A DNA stretch of 64,000 bases from an uncultured Kordiimonas sp. (GTDB lineage: Bacteria > Pseudomonadota > Alphaproteobacteria > Sphingomonadales > Kordiimonadaceae). This document shows positions 37,273-46,658 of the stretch, piece by piece. Both the position numbers and the translations under genes were made by a program. Position 1 is the first letter of the stretch. The number at the start of each line of letters is the position of its first letter. The stretch is from the NCBI GenBank assembly GCA_947503575.1, contig CANNDZ010000003.1, positions 62,001 through 126,000 of the forward strand, read 5' to 3'. The notes under the pieces are model-generated. The model searched no databases and was not told where the DNA came from. It saw only the letters and a program-made list of their open reading frames with translations.

Positions 37273-39357
37273 TTAACCCGACTGCATCAGACGCACACCT
37301 TCGTCTCTTTCAAACAGATAGAGCAAATGCCTCAGCGCGCCACCGCGTTCTGATTGCAAGTCAGGGTCTTTAGCTACAATCATGCGCGCATCATCGCGGG
37401 CAAGTTCAATCAGGTCAGCATGATCACCAAAATCTACGAGCTTAAATTCCGGCAAGCCGGATTGTTTGGTGCCTAGCACTTCGCCGCCGCCTCTAAGCCG
37501 CAGGTCTTCCTCGGCGATCAGAAAGCCATCTTCGGTTTCACGCATGATCTTCAGGCGTGCCCGCGCCACTTCACCAACGTCATTGGTCCGCAGCAGAATA
37601 CAGCTTGATTTCGCATCTCCTCGGCCAACACGCCCCCGAAGTTGGTGCAACTGCGCAAGGCCGAAGCGCTCTGCATGCTCGATCACCATTATGGTGGCTT
37701 CCGGCACATTCACGCCCACTTCAATCACGGTCGTGGATACCAAAATACTGATCTCACCAGCCTGAAACTTAGCCATGACAGCGTCTTTTTCTGCACCCTT
37801 CATCTTGCCGTGCACCAGACCAACCCGGTCACCAAACATATGCTTGAGCGTGCCGTAGCGTTCCTCTGCTGCTGCCAAGTCAAGTAGTTCGCTCTCCTCT
37901 ACCAAAGGGCACACCCAGTACGCGCGCGCACCACTGTGGATAGCGCGTTCCAGCCCGGCAACAACATCTGACAGGCGATCAAGCGACACCACCCGGGTAT
38001 CCACGGGCTTCCTTCCTGGCGGCTTTTCGCGAATAAGCGAGACGTCCATGTCGCCGTATGCGGTCAGCGTTAAGGTACGCGGTATCGGGGTGGCAGTCAT
38101 ACCAAGCACATCAACGCCGTGCGCGCCTTTGTTCGCAAGTGCTAGCCGCTGCTGCACGCCAAAGCGGTGCTGCTCATCAATAATGGCAAAGCCCAGGTCT
38201 TTGAACGCGACATCGTCCTGAATAATGGCATGCGTGCCAATCAAAAGGTCAATCTCGCCTTTTGCAAGCGCCTCCAACAGGGCTGTGCGCGGCTTGCCTT
38301 TGTTGCGCCCCGTTAACAGTGCAACGCGCAAGCCAATCTGCTCCGCCAGGGGTGCAATGGTGTCCAGGTGCTGATGGGCTAGAATTTCTGTTGGTGCCAA
38401 AAGCGCAGTTTGCACGCCTGCTTCTACTGCAGCTGCAACAGCCAGCAGCGCAACAACGGTTTTGCCACTGCCTACATCGCCCTGCATCAGCCGCAGCATG
38501 GCTTTCTCGTTTTTCAGGTCAGCCACAATTTCACGCACCGCTGTTTGCTGGTCGCCGGTCAACTGGTACGGCAACGCCTTCAAAATCTTTTCCACCATCA
38601 CCCCGCTGCCCACAAGCGAGCGGCCGCGTTTGCGGCGGGTGCGGTCCCGCACGATGGCAAGTGCAAGCTGGGTTGCCAGCAACTCATCACACGCCAGCCG
38701 CCGACGCGCTGGTGATGACGGCGACAAATCATCAAAAGACGATGGCTGATGCACGGCTGAAATCGCAGACTTGAAATCGGGCATCTTATCCCGCTTTACG
38801 AGCGCCGGATCATGCCACTCGGGCAAATGTGGCACCATTTCCAGCGCCGCATGAGCGGCTTTTCGCAAAACCTTGCCGGAAAGTCCTGCCGTCAGCGGAT
38901 AAATCGTTTCCAAGTCTGGCATTTCCGCAGCATCGTCAGGGTCAACCATATAATCAGGGTGCGTGATTTGCAGTTTGCCCTGATAGTCTTCCAATTTGCC
39001 ACTGATGATACGCTGCTTACCTACCGGTAACTGACGCTGAAGCCAGTCTGTTCGCGGGTTAAAAAATGCCAGCGTCAACTCATCCGTGTCGTCATGACAC
39101 AGTACTTTGTATGGCATACGCCGGTTTTTCGGCACCATGTGCTCGTCAACAGTCACCGCGACAGTCACAATTCCGCCAGGTGCAGCCGCAGCGAGCTTGG
39201 GTCTATACCGCCGATCAACCAACCCTGTCGGCAAATGCAATAACAGGTCAACAAGTCTGGAGCCACACAGTCGTTCCAGCGCAAGACGGTTGCGCTTCCC
39301 GATACCCGGTAGCCGTTCTACATCGGCAAAATATTCAAAAAGTGCTTCTGGTCGCAT
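37273..39357 (-). CDS. recG: ATP-dependent DNA helicase RecG
   Basis: About 694 residues from MRPEALFEYFADVERLPGIG. The N-terminal wedge/OB domain (LLLHLPTGLVDRRYRP, GKLEDYQGKLQITHPDYM) is followed by helicase motifs GDVGSGKTVVALL, APTEILAHQH, DEQHRFGVQQR, TATPIPRT and QLRGRVGRG. RecG reverses stalled forks and processes branched DNA. A longer frame from 39471 would run into sdhE on the other strand and is rejected. It is divergent from sdhE and mfd. Confidence 0.95.
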   Translation of the reverse strand: MRPEALFEYFADVERLPGIGKRNRLALERLCGSRLVDLLLHLPTGLVDRRYRPKLAAAAPGGIVTVAVTVDEHMVPKNRRMPYKVLCHDDTDELTLAFFNPRTDWLQRQLPVGKQRIISGKLEDYQGKLQITHPDYMVDPDDAAEMPDLETIYPLTAGLSGKVLRKAAHAALEMVPHLPEWHDPALVKRDKMPDFKSAISAVHQPSSFDDLSPSSPARRRLACDELLATQLALAIVRDRTRRKRGRSLVGSGVMVEKILKALPYQLTGDQQTAVREIVADLKNEKAMLRLMQGDVGSGKTVVALLAVAAAVEAGVQTALLAPTEILAHQHLDTIAPLAEQIGLRVALLTGRNKGKPRTALLEALAKGEIDLLIGTHAIIQDDVAFKDLGFAIIDEQHRFGVQQRLALANKGAHGVDVLGMTATPIPRTLTLTAYGDMDVSLIREKPPGRKPVDTRVVSLDRLSDVVAGLERAIHSGARAYWVCPLVEESELLDLAAAEERYGTLKHMFGDRVGLVHGKMKGAEKDAVMAKFQAGEISILVSTTVIEVGVNVPEATIMVIEHAERFGLAQLHQLRGRVGRGDAKSSCILLRTNDVGEVARARLKIMRETEDGFLIAEEDLRLRGGGEVLGTKQSGLPEFKLVDFGDHADLIELARDDARMIVAKDPDLQSERGGALRHLLYLFERDEGVRLMQSG

Positions 39358-39472
39358 AGCTGACAGGAACCCCGGATTTCTGCGGAAAAAGCCAAAGTTT
39401 CGCTTTCCCCGAAAGGGACCATAGCTTATGGTGTGCCGCCCGCCAATGGGCTCGTTCAACAGGCTGAGCAAG

Positions 39473-39775
39473 ATGACCGATCTGACCTATAATCCCCACA
39501 AAGAAATTGATCTTGAAAACCGCCGCCGCAGGCTGCGATTCCGCGCATGGCATCGCGGGATCAAAGAACTCGATCTAATTTTTGGCAATTTCGTAGAAGC
39601 CAATGTGGAGAATTTTTCCGAAGATGACTGTGCCTGGTTTGAAAGCTTATTTGAAGAACAGGACCACGAGATCTTGGGCTGGATTACGGATGGTGAAGGC
39701 GTTCCGGAAAAATTTCAGGGCGAAATGATGAACCGCCTTCAGAAGCTGGACTTTATGGTTCTGAAAGCACGGTAA
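39473..39775 (+). CDS. sdhE: FAD assembly factor SdhE (DUF339)
   Basis: 100 residues. The conserved RRRRLRFRAWHRGIKELD holds the RGxxE motif that helps attach FAD covalently to the succinate dehydrogenase flavoprotein. It continues with FSEDDCAWFESLFEEQD, as usual in the family. It lies between recG and mfd, a common arrangement in Alphaproteobacteria, 17 bases before mfd. Confidence 0.93.
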   Translation: MTDLTYNPHKEIDLENRRRRLRFRAWHRGIKELDLIFGNFVEANVENFSEDDCAWFESLFEEQDHEILGWITDGEGVPEKFQGEMMNRLQKLDFMVLKAR

Positions 39776-39792
39776 ATCGCGCGGAAAACAGC

Positions 39793-42700
39793 ATGAAACT
39801 TGATGAACTGATACAGCATGAGCAACCGCTCACGGTTGCGGGCGTGCCCAGCGGGTTTGACGCCATGCTACTGGCTAATCTGGCTGCGCGGGCTTTTGCC
39901 GACAAAAAGCGCCCACTTTTGCACATTGCCCGCGATGATGCGCGCTTGTCGATGCTGCAAGCGGCCGTTCAGTTTTTTGACCCCGATCTGGAGATCATAG
40001 TGGTCCCGGCATGGGACTGCCTTCCCTATGATCGCGTGGGCCCGCAAGGCGATATTGTTGCCCGCCGGATGACGGCGCTTGCAAAACTTGCGGGGTGGCC
40101 CAACAGAAAACCATTACTTGTCCTAACAACGGTGAATGCCGCTTTGCAGCGTGTACCGTCAAAAGAGGCCGTTGCCGCTGCAACACTGCACGCAGAGCCG
40201 GGCGACCAGCTTGACATGCAATCACTGACCGATTTTCTGGCAGCTAATGGCTACAACAGATCTGGTCAGGTTATGGAACCGGGTGAATTTGCTGTGCGCG
40301 GCGGGCTTTTGGATTTGTTTCCACCTGGGTACGATGAACCACTGCGCCTTGATTTCTTTGGCGACGAGTTAGACACGATCCGCACGTTTGACCCGCTTGA
40401 TCAACGCACAACAGGCAAAACCGATGCCCTAGACCTGAAACCGGCCAGCGAATACGCCCTGAACAAAGATGCGATCACGCGGTTTCGTAAAAACTATGTC
40501 GCAACGTTTGGACCTGCGCGGTCAGATGACTTGTTATACGAATCGATCAGCGAAGGTCGCAAATATCAGGGTGCGGAACACTGGCTACCGTTGTTCCACG
40601 AAGGCCTGTCCACCTTGTTTGATTATGTGAGCACAGCATTTGTGTCCGTAGACCATCAGGCAGAGGAAGCAGCGGGTGAACGCCAAACCGCGATTACAGA
40701 CTATTTTCAGGCACGGCAGGACGCTTGGGACATTATCAAAAAGACAAAAAACACCACAACGCCACCCTACAAACCAGTGCCAAGTGGTTCACTGTATTTG
40801 ACAGAGAGCGAGTGGGAACAAACCCTTGAAGACGCTGACGCCATGCGCCTGTCGCCGTTTGAAGCCCCTGAAGCATTGGATGTGGTGTCATTTGGCGTGC
40901 GGCAGGGCCGAAACTTTGGGCCTGAGCGCAATAATAAAGACATAAACGTTTATGACGCTGTGAAAGACCATGTGGAAGCGCTGCGCAAATCTGGCAAACG
41001 TGTAGTATTTGCCAGCTATTCTGCTGGTGCAGCCGACCGCATGAAGGGGGTTCTGGAAGACCACGACCTAAGTCCTGTTGGCGTTGCCGATAGTTGGGCA
41101 GCTATTCGGGCCGAAAACAAATCAGGCATTGCCGTCACAACGCTACGCCTTGAAAGCGGGTTTGAAACCGATGACCTTGCCATCATTTCCGAACAGGACG
41201 TGTTGGGCGATAGGCTGGTGCGCAAATCCCGCCGAAACAAACGCGCTGATAATTTCCTGAAAGAAGCCAGTACGCTCACCCCCGGCGACCTTGTGGTGCA
41301 TGCAAGCCACGGCATTGGACGATTTGCGGGACTTGAGACCGTAACGGTTTCTGGCGCAAGCCACGACTGTTTGCTGCTGACTTACTTGGGCGGTGATAAG
41401 CTTTTTGTGCCGGTTGAAAACATTGAGGTGCTCTCGCGTTACGGTAGCGAAGATGCAGGTGGTCAACTGGACAAACTGGGCGGTGTTGGCTGGCAAGCGC
41501 GCAAAGCCAAAATGAAAAAACGCATCCGTGAAATGGCGGATCAGTTGATCAAACTGGCCGCAGCGCGGGCGTTGAAAGAAGGCCAGCGCATCACAGCGAC
41601 AGATGGCTTGTATGATGAGTTTTGCGCTCGGTTCCCATTTACAGAGACAGACGACCAATTGCGCGCGATTGCAGATGTCGCAACTGATCTCGCGTCTGGA
41701 AAACCTATGGACCGTTTGGTATGCGGGGACGTGGGTTTTGGTAAAACCGAGGTCGCGCTGCGGGCTGCTTTTCTGGCTGTTATGGCTGGCCACCAGGTTG
41801 TGGTGGTCGCGCCCACAACTCTGCTTTCGCGCCAACATTATCTGAATTTCACGGAGCGGTTCAAGGGCCTGCCCGTGCGCATCGGACAACTGTCGCGGCT
41901 TGTATCAGCCAAAGACGTGAAAGCCACCAAAGACGAAATGCGGAATGGCACCGTAGACATTGTGATTGGCACTCATGCCCTACTTGCTAAAGACGTGGCC
42001 TTTAAAAACATGGGCTTACTGATTGTTGATGAAGAACAGCATTTTGGTGTTGCCCACAAAGAGAAGCTGAAGGAACTAAAGGCCAACGTCCATGTGTTAA
42101 CGCTGACAGCAACCCCGATCCCGCGGACGTTGCAGATGGCTATGTCCGGCATTCGGGATTTGTCCTTGATCGCGACGCCGCCTGTGGACCGACTGGCTGT
42201 GCGCACCTTTGTTCTGCCGTTTGATCCCCTTGTTGTGCGCGAGGCTCTGCTGCGCGAACACTATCGGGGCGGCCAGAGCTTTTTTGTTTGCCCCCGCGTG
42301 GCGGACCTTGAAGACGCAGCCAATTTCCTGCGTGAAGAAGTGCCCGAGATTAAGTTCATCATGGCGCATGGCCAGATGCCGCCCAAAACAATTGAAGATG
42401 TGATGACCGCCTTTTATGAAGGCCGGTATGATGTGCTGTTGTCCACGACGATTATTGAAAGCGGTATTGATATCCCGACTGCCAATACGATGGTTGTGCA
42501 TCGGGCTGACATGTTTGGTTTAGCGCAAATGTACCAATTGCGCGGCCGTGTTGGCCGGTCAAAAACACGCGCCTATGCTTACCTGACAACACCACCGGGC
42601 AGAAAACTGACGGAAAATGCCGATAAACGGCTTCAGGTCCTTCAAGCGCTTGATACACTTGGAGCAGGTTTTTCTATCGCCAGCCATGACATGGACATTC

Positions 42701-43290
42701 GGGGGGCTGGCAACCTGCTTGGGGACGAGCAGTCAGGCCACATACGCGAAGTGGGCGTGGAACTGTATCAGAAAATGCTGGAAGAAGCGGTCGCAGAGGC
42801 GCGTGCCGGAGCAGCAGATGAAGACTATGCTGAAACGGACTGGTCACCACAAATTAACCTCGGTGCGACCGTAATGATCCCGGAGAAATACGTGCCGGAC
42901 TTGACCCAGCGCATGGCACTGTATCGTCGCCTCGCTGACCTGGACACACGCGAGGATGTAGATGCCTTTTGCGCCGAACTGATTGACCGGTTTGGCCCGC
43001 TGCCCTCTGCTGTGAAGCAACTGGCCGCAATCATGATCATCAAAGGCAATAGCAAACGCGCAGGCATCGACAAACTTGAGGCCGGACCCAAAGGCGTGGT
43101 TCTGTCCTTCAGAGGAGATAAATTCGCCAACCCTGGTGGCCTCATTGAATTTATTTCGTCAACCGGGAAAACCGCAAAACTGCGGCCAGACCACAAACTG
43201 GTGTATTACGCGCGTATGGACAAGGTTAGCACTCGCCTTAAGTCTGTTGCTGCAATTACCCGCAAATTGGCGACTATTGCGAGCGCATAA
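39793..43290 (+). CDS. mfd: Transcription-repair coupling factor Mfd
   Basis: 1165 residues, the usual length. The N-terminal UvrB-like module (PAWDCLPYDRVGPQGDIVARR, FAVRGGLLDLFPPG) precedes the CarD-like RNA-polymerase-interacting domain (TPGDLVVHASHGIGRFAGLE). Then come translocase motifs GDVGFGKTEVALRAAF, DEEQHFGV, TATPIPRT and QLRGRVGRS and the C-terminal TRCF domain. Mfd displaces stalled RNA polymerase and recruits UvrA. All motifs look intact. Confidence 0.96.
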   Translation: MKLDELIQHEQPLTVAGVPSGFDAMLLANLAARAFADKKRPLLHIARDDARLSMLQAAVQFFDPDLEIIVVPAWDCLPYDRVGPQGDIVARRMTALAKLAGWPNRKPLLVLTTVNAALQRVPSKEAVAAATLHAEPGDQLDMQSLTDFLAANGYNRSGQVMEPGEFAVRGGLLDLFPPGYDEPLRLDFFGDELDTIRTFDPLDQRTTGKTDALDLKPASEYALNKDAITRFRKNYVATFGPARSDDLLYESISEGRKYQGAEHWLPLFHEGLSTLFDYVSTAFVSVDHQAEEAAGERQTAITDYFQARQDAWDIIKKTKNTTTPPYKPVPSGSLYLTESEWEQTLEDADAMRLSPFEAPEALDVVSFGVRQGRNFGPERNNKDINVYDAVKDHVEALRKSGKRVVFASYSAGAADRMKGVLEDHDLSPVGVADSWAAIRAENKSGIAVTTLRLESGFETDDLAIISEQDVLGDRLVRKSRRNKRADNFLKEASTLTPGDLVVHASHGIGRFAGLETVTVSGASHDCLLLTYLGGDKLFVPVENIEVLSRYGSEDAGGQLDKLGGVGWQARKAKMKKRIREMADQLIKLAAARALKEGQRITATDGLYDEFCARFPFTETDDQLRAIADVATDLASGKPMDRLVCGDVGFGKTEVALRAAFLAVMAGHQVVVVAPTTLLSRQHYLNFTERFKGLPVRIGQLSRLVSAKDVKATKDEMRNGTVDIVIGTHALLAKDVAFKNMGLLIVDEEQHFGVAHKEKLKELKANVHVLTLTATPIPRTLQMAMSGIRDLSLIATPPVDRLAVRTFVLPFDPLVVREALLREHYRGGQSFFVCPRVADLEDAANFLREEVPEIKFIMAHGQMPPKTIEDVMTAFYEGRYDVLLSTTIIESGIDIPTANTMVVHRADMFGLAQMYQLRGRVGRSKTRAYAYLTTPPGRKLTENADKRLQVLQALDTLGAGFSIASHDMDIRGAGNLLGDEQSGHIREVGVELYQKMLEEAVAEARAGAADEDYAETDWSPQINLGATVMIPEKYVPDLTQRMALYRRLADLDTREDVDAFCAELIDRFGPLPSAVKQLAAIMIIKGNSKRAGIDKLEAGPKGVVLSFRGDKFANPGGLIEFISSTGKTAKLRPDHKLVYYARMDKVSTRLKSVAAITRKLATIASA

Positions 43291-43433
43291 GCCGAAGCTT
43301 AAGAAAGAGTAACCCACTAGCATGATGGCGCACCAATCCACTAGGTCAGTGTGATTAACTACTTAGGAAACCAGCGCGTTTACAAGCCCGCAGTTTCTGG
43401 TACACAGTAAAACGACCAGAAACAGGAGATTTT

Positions 43434-44609
43434 ATGAAGCTTGCATTGTCCAAAGACGCCGCTGGTGGTTTGCTTCTTATTGCAGCGGCGGCCATCGCCC
43501 TGTTGTGGGACAATTCTGGTTTTGATGACTATTATGAATCGCTACTGAATGCACAAGGTGTTATTTCAATTGGCAGTTTTGGTCTGTCGAAGCCGCTGCT
43601 TCTGTGGATAAATGAAGGCCTCATGGCAATTTTCTTCCTCCTAGTTGGCCTGGAAGTTAAAAAAGAAATCCAAACAGGCACTCTGTCGGATCCTAAAAAC
43701 ATCTCTTTGCCCGTTCTGGCCGCAATCGGTGGCATGGCAATCCCGGCTCTACTGTATGCGGTTCCTAATTTCGGTGACCCTGTTGGCATGGCCGGGTGGG
43801 CGGTGCCAACGGCAACAGATATTGCGTTTGCTGTGGGCATTTTGGCGTTGCTGGCGAGCAAAGCCCCTCCCGCACTTAAAGTCTTTATCCTGACGGTGGC
43901 TATTATTGACGACCTAGGGGCTGTTATCGTTATCGCCGCTTTTTACACGTCAGAACTGTCAACACTATCGCTATCGCTCGGATTAGCGGGGTGTGCCCTT
44001 TTGTTCCTATTGAACCGTATGAATGTGCGCAACACCTCGGCGTATCTGTTTGTGGGTTTGTTCATTTGGGTCTGTGTTCTGAAATCCGGTGTGCATGCAA
44101 CACTGGCGGGCGTTGCGGTTGGGTTAGCGATCCCCGGAGATACCGACAGCGACGGACACTCCCCACTGAACGAGATGGAACATAATCTCCACTATCCCGT
44201 GACGTTTTTGATTTTGCCGCTGTTTGCGCTGGCAAATGCGGGCGTTCAACTAACAGGAGTGGGGATAGATACCTTACTGCAACCTATTAGCATCGGCGTT
44301 ATACTCGGCCTTGTTGTTGGCAAACCAATTGGTGTTGTCGGCGGGGCCGCCATCGCAATTTTCGCCCTGAAGGCCCGGATACCTGAAGGCCTATCGCTTC
44401 GTTACATTTGGGGAGCTGGCCATCTAACGGGCATTGGCTTCACAATGAGCCTGTTTATTGGCAGCCTCGCCTTTGAAGACGGGCCAGAGATAGCACAAGT
44501 GCGTATCGCGATTTTGCTCGCTAGTTTGCTGTCGGTGTTGTTTGGGTGGCTGGTGTTGCGGTCAGCCCCATCCGCAACTGCAGCGCGCCGCCCTTTGGCC
44601 CAAACTTGA
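43434..44609 (+). CDS. nhaA: Na+/H+ antiporter NhaA
   Basis: 391 residues, eleven to twelve hydrophobic segments. Family marks are GLMAIFFLLVGLEVKKEI, ATDIAFAVGILALLASKAP and the ion-binding double Asp in AIIDDLGAVIVIA, with LTGIGFTMSLFIGSLAF near the end. It exports sodium in exchange for protons at alkaline pH. The start follows AACAGGAGATTTT. It stands alone, and with nhaB elsewhere in the window indicates a need for sodium tolerance. Confidence 0.95.
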   Translation: MKLALSKDAAGGLLLIAAAAIALLWDNSGFDDYYESLLNAQGVISIGSFGLSKPLLLWINEGLMAIFFLLVGLEVKKEIQTGTLSDPKNISLPVLAAIGGMAIPALLYAVPNFGDPVGMAGWAVPTATDIAFAVGILALLASKAPPALKVFILTVAIIDDLGAVIVIAAFYTSELSTLSLSLGLAGCALLFLLNRMNVRNTSAYLFVGLFIWVCVLKSGVHATLAGVAVGLAIPGDTDSDGHSPLNEMEHNLHYPVTFLILPLFALANAGVQLTGVGIDTLLQPISIGVILGLVVGKPIGVVGGAAIAIFALKARIPEGLSLRYIWGAGHLTGIGFTMSLFIGSLAFEDGPEIAQVRIAILLASLLSVLFGWLVLRSAPSATAARRPLAQT

Positions 44610-44796
44610 CGCCGAACAGTTAAGGGCCGGCGGTTAAGGCTGCCACAATTGTATTGATGGGCGTGAAATTGCCTTAATTCTCCACACCTCTGTCACAGAG
44701 TAAGCACGTATCCGCCCTACTCCGGGTTCAGTTTCCACCTGTTCGCAGCGCAATGCATGCGCACCAGCGGACATGTACAGGATTAGGAGGATAACA

Positions 44797-45342
44797 ATGA
44801 AATCAATAGTTTTGACAGCGACTGCCCTTACCGCCCTACTGGCAACACCTACTATGGCACAAGATACAAACAACCCGTTTTCCGGCGCTTATGGCGGCGT
44901 GGAAGCTGGAGTAGACTGGACCCGTCTAGCTGACGATGCAAAACGCGACCGGAGTTTTTATTACGGCGGTGTGCTTGGCTTTCGCCAGCAAATGGACAAC
45001 GGCCTTGTAATGGGCCTCGAAGGCACGTTTGGGGACAGCGGTTACAAAAACAACGCACTCGGCCTGAACGCGGACTATGAGTGGAGCACATCTGTCACGC
45101 TTGGCACAACATTCGGCGACGGCTTGAACCTGCTGTATGGTAAAGCTGGCTACGCCCAAACAAGCTTTGACCCTATCGGTACAGAAGGCGACAGCTTCAC
45201 AGACGGCGGTTGGCGATTTGGTGGCGGATACGAGCGGGCGTTAAACGAAAATGTCAGTTTCCGGCTTGGTGGTGATTACACCACATATGGTGACGACGTC
45301 GGCCAATGGCAGGCCAAAGGCGGTTTTCTGCTGCGGTTCTAG
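44797..45342 (+). CDS. Small outer-membrane beta-barrel protein
   Basis: 181 residues. The ATG follows AGGAGGATAACA and starts a signal peptide ending TPTMAQD. The mature part is an eight-strand type barrel with GGVEAGVDWTRL, GGVLGFRQQMDNGLVMGLEG, LLYGKAGYAQTSF, GGGYERALNENVSFRLGGDY and a terminal LLRF (C-terminal Phe). It belongs to the OmpA-membrane-domain/opacity-like porin family. Its function is not known. A terminator hairpin lies about 100 bases downstream. Confidence 0.82.
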   Translation: MKSIVLTATALTALLATPTMAQDTNNPFSGAYGGVEAGVDWTRLADDAKRDRSFYYGGVLGFRQQMDNGLVMGLEGTFGDSGYKNNALGLNADYEWSTSVTLGTTFGDGLNLLYGKAGYAQTSFDPIGTEGDSFTDGGWRFGGGYERALNENVSFRLGGDYTTYGDDVGQWQAKGGFLLRF

Positions 45343-45440
45343 TACCCTTACTCCCTGAGTGCAGACTTTTGCCTTGTTCGGGTCTGACACTTTTACACCT
45401 GCATCATCCCTGTGCAGGTATGCCCACAGAGCAGGTGTGA

Positions 45441-45476
45441 CTGAAGGGCGGTTAGCCGTCCTTCAGTTACTTTTTA
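45441..45476 (+). terminator. Rho-independent terminator
   Basis: CTGAAGGGCGG pairs with CCGTCCTTCAG (one G-T pair) around loop TTAG and is followed by TTACTTTTTAA, downstream of the small barrel gene. Confidence 0.75.
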
Positions 45477-45501
45477 ATGCGTCCCCGTGAAGCTCGTTTT
45501 C

Positions 45502-46134
45502 CTACGATGCCTGCGCTTGTAGTTTGTCAATCACTCCCACCAGAATCGATGCATCCTGCGCACCCGAAACCCCTGCGCTACCATTAAAAATGAACATTGG
45601 CACACCCTGGATACCCATAGACTGTGCTTGTCTGACTTCACTGCCAATAAGATCCTTGTCCTGATCCGTTTTCAACAAATCTGCGACCAATTCGGCGTCC
45701 ATGCCTGCTTGAGCCGCAATATCTACCAGCAGGTCATGATCCCCAAGAAACGCGCAGTCCTCAAAATACGCTTTCATCAAACCTTCAGCGACTTCTGCTT
45801 GTAAACCAGGGTTAAGCGCCCACCGAATGAGCCGGTGAGCATCCAGCGTATTGGCAATGCGGCAGTCACTTTCAAAATCAAAGGCAATTCCGAGGCGTTG
45901 CCCCAAGGTCAGCAAGTGCTCCCGTGCGGCTTTGTACTGTGGGCTATCGCCAAATTTTCTAGCGTAATGCTCGGCCCTATCAACTCCTTCAGGTGGGGTT
46001 TCCGTTGATAACTGATATGGACGATACCGAAGGGACGAAATCGCCGCTGGCCGTTGTTCCAGCGCTTTATCCAGTTGGCGTTTACCAACATAACACCAAG
46101 GACAAACCACATCGATTACGACATCCAAATCCAT
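45502..46134 (-). CDS. DsbA-family oxidoreductase, FrnE-like
   Basis: 210 residues without a signal peptide, so cytoplasmic. The active-site-like motif CPWCYVGKRQLDKAL is at the N terminus, and GVPMFIFNG holds the cis-Pro loop near the end. The helical insert (FGDSPQYKAAREHL, NTLDAHRLIRWA) is typical of FrnE and 2-hydroxychromene-2-carboxylate isomerase-like members. It is probably a thiol-disulfide oxidoreductase; the target is unknown. The ATG follows AAAGGGTG. Confidence 0.85.
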   Translation of the reverse strand: MDLDVVIDVVCPWCYVGKRQLDKALEQRPAAISSLRYRPYQLSTETPPEGVDRAEHYARKFGDSPQYKAAREHLLTLGQRLGIAFDFESDCRIANTLDAHRLIRWALNPGLQAEVAEGLMKAYFEDCAFLGDHDLLVDIAAQAGMDAELVADLLKTDQDKDLIGSEVRQAQSMGIQGVPMFIFNGSAGVSGAQDASILVGVIDKLQAQAS

Positions 46135-46238
46135 CAAACACCCTTTCGACCTACATAGCTAAAATTCTACTGACTTTTTTACAGGAGTTTTACCCTAGGG
46201 GTATAAAATAAAGACAGCAAGAAGACATGAGGTTTACC

Positions 46239-46571
46239 ATGATAGATGCAATTGGGGCAGCAACTAGTGGCATGCTCGGTGCTCAGAAGCGCGCCGCAAA
46301 ACTGGCTACCGAAATTGTGGACACCGCGTCCAAACAAGCATCTTTAAATGACCTGAAATCGCTGAAATCAGAGCCACAAAAACCAAGCAAAACACTGAAC
46401 GAGCCTGTTGCCGCGCCTTCAGACCCAACAGATGTGCCCAGGCCTTTGGTACAACAGATCGTCGACTTGCAATCTACTGAACGGCAATTTCAAGCCAGCG
46501 CAGTAACCTTTGCAAAGGTTGTCGAAATGCAAGATCAGCTTACTGGAGCCCTATTTGACGACGAGAGTTAG
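46239..46571 (+). CDS. Small flagellar rod/hook-like protein
   Basis: 110 residues. The first 30 residues (MIDAIGAATSGMLGAQKRA) and the last 45 (LVQQIVDLQSTERQFQASAV, then FAKVVEMQDQLTGAL) look like the N- and C-terminal helices of flagellar axial proteins such as FlgB/FlgC, which pair as a coiled coil. The middle is a short Pro/Ser-rich linker, so the usual globular domain is missing. It may be a rod-associated protein or a relic. It lies 6 kb from flgK/flgL. Confidence 0.55.
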   Translation: MIDAIGAATSGMLGAQKRAAKLATEIVDTASKQASLNDLKSLKSEPQKPSKTLNEPVAAPSDPTDVPRPLVQQIVDLQSTERQFQASAVTFAKVVEMQDQLTGALFDDES

Positions 46572-46658
46572 AGCCCGCATCTGTGACGTGGCATAACGAA
46601 TACGTCATAGCGGCAACAGCCTCTTGACGTAGGCGGTGTTTCACACAACATTGGCCGC

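Noticed and set aside
46165-46238. CTGACT and TATAAA before the small flagellar-like gene as a promoter
   Set aside because: The spacing between the two elements is about 26 bases, too long for a sigma-70 promoter.
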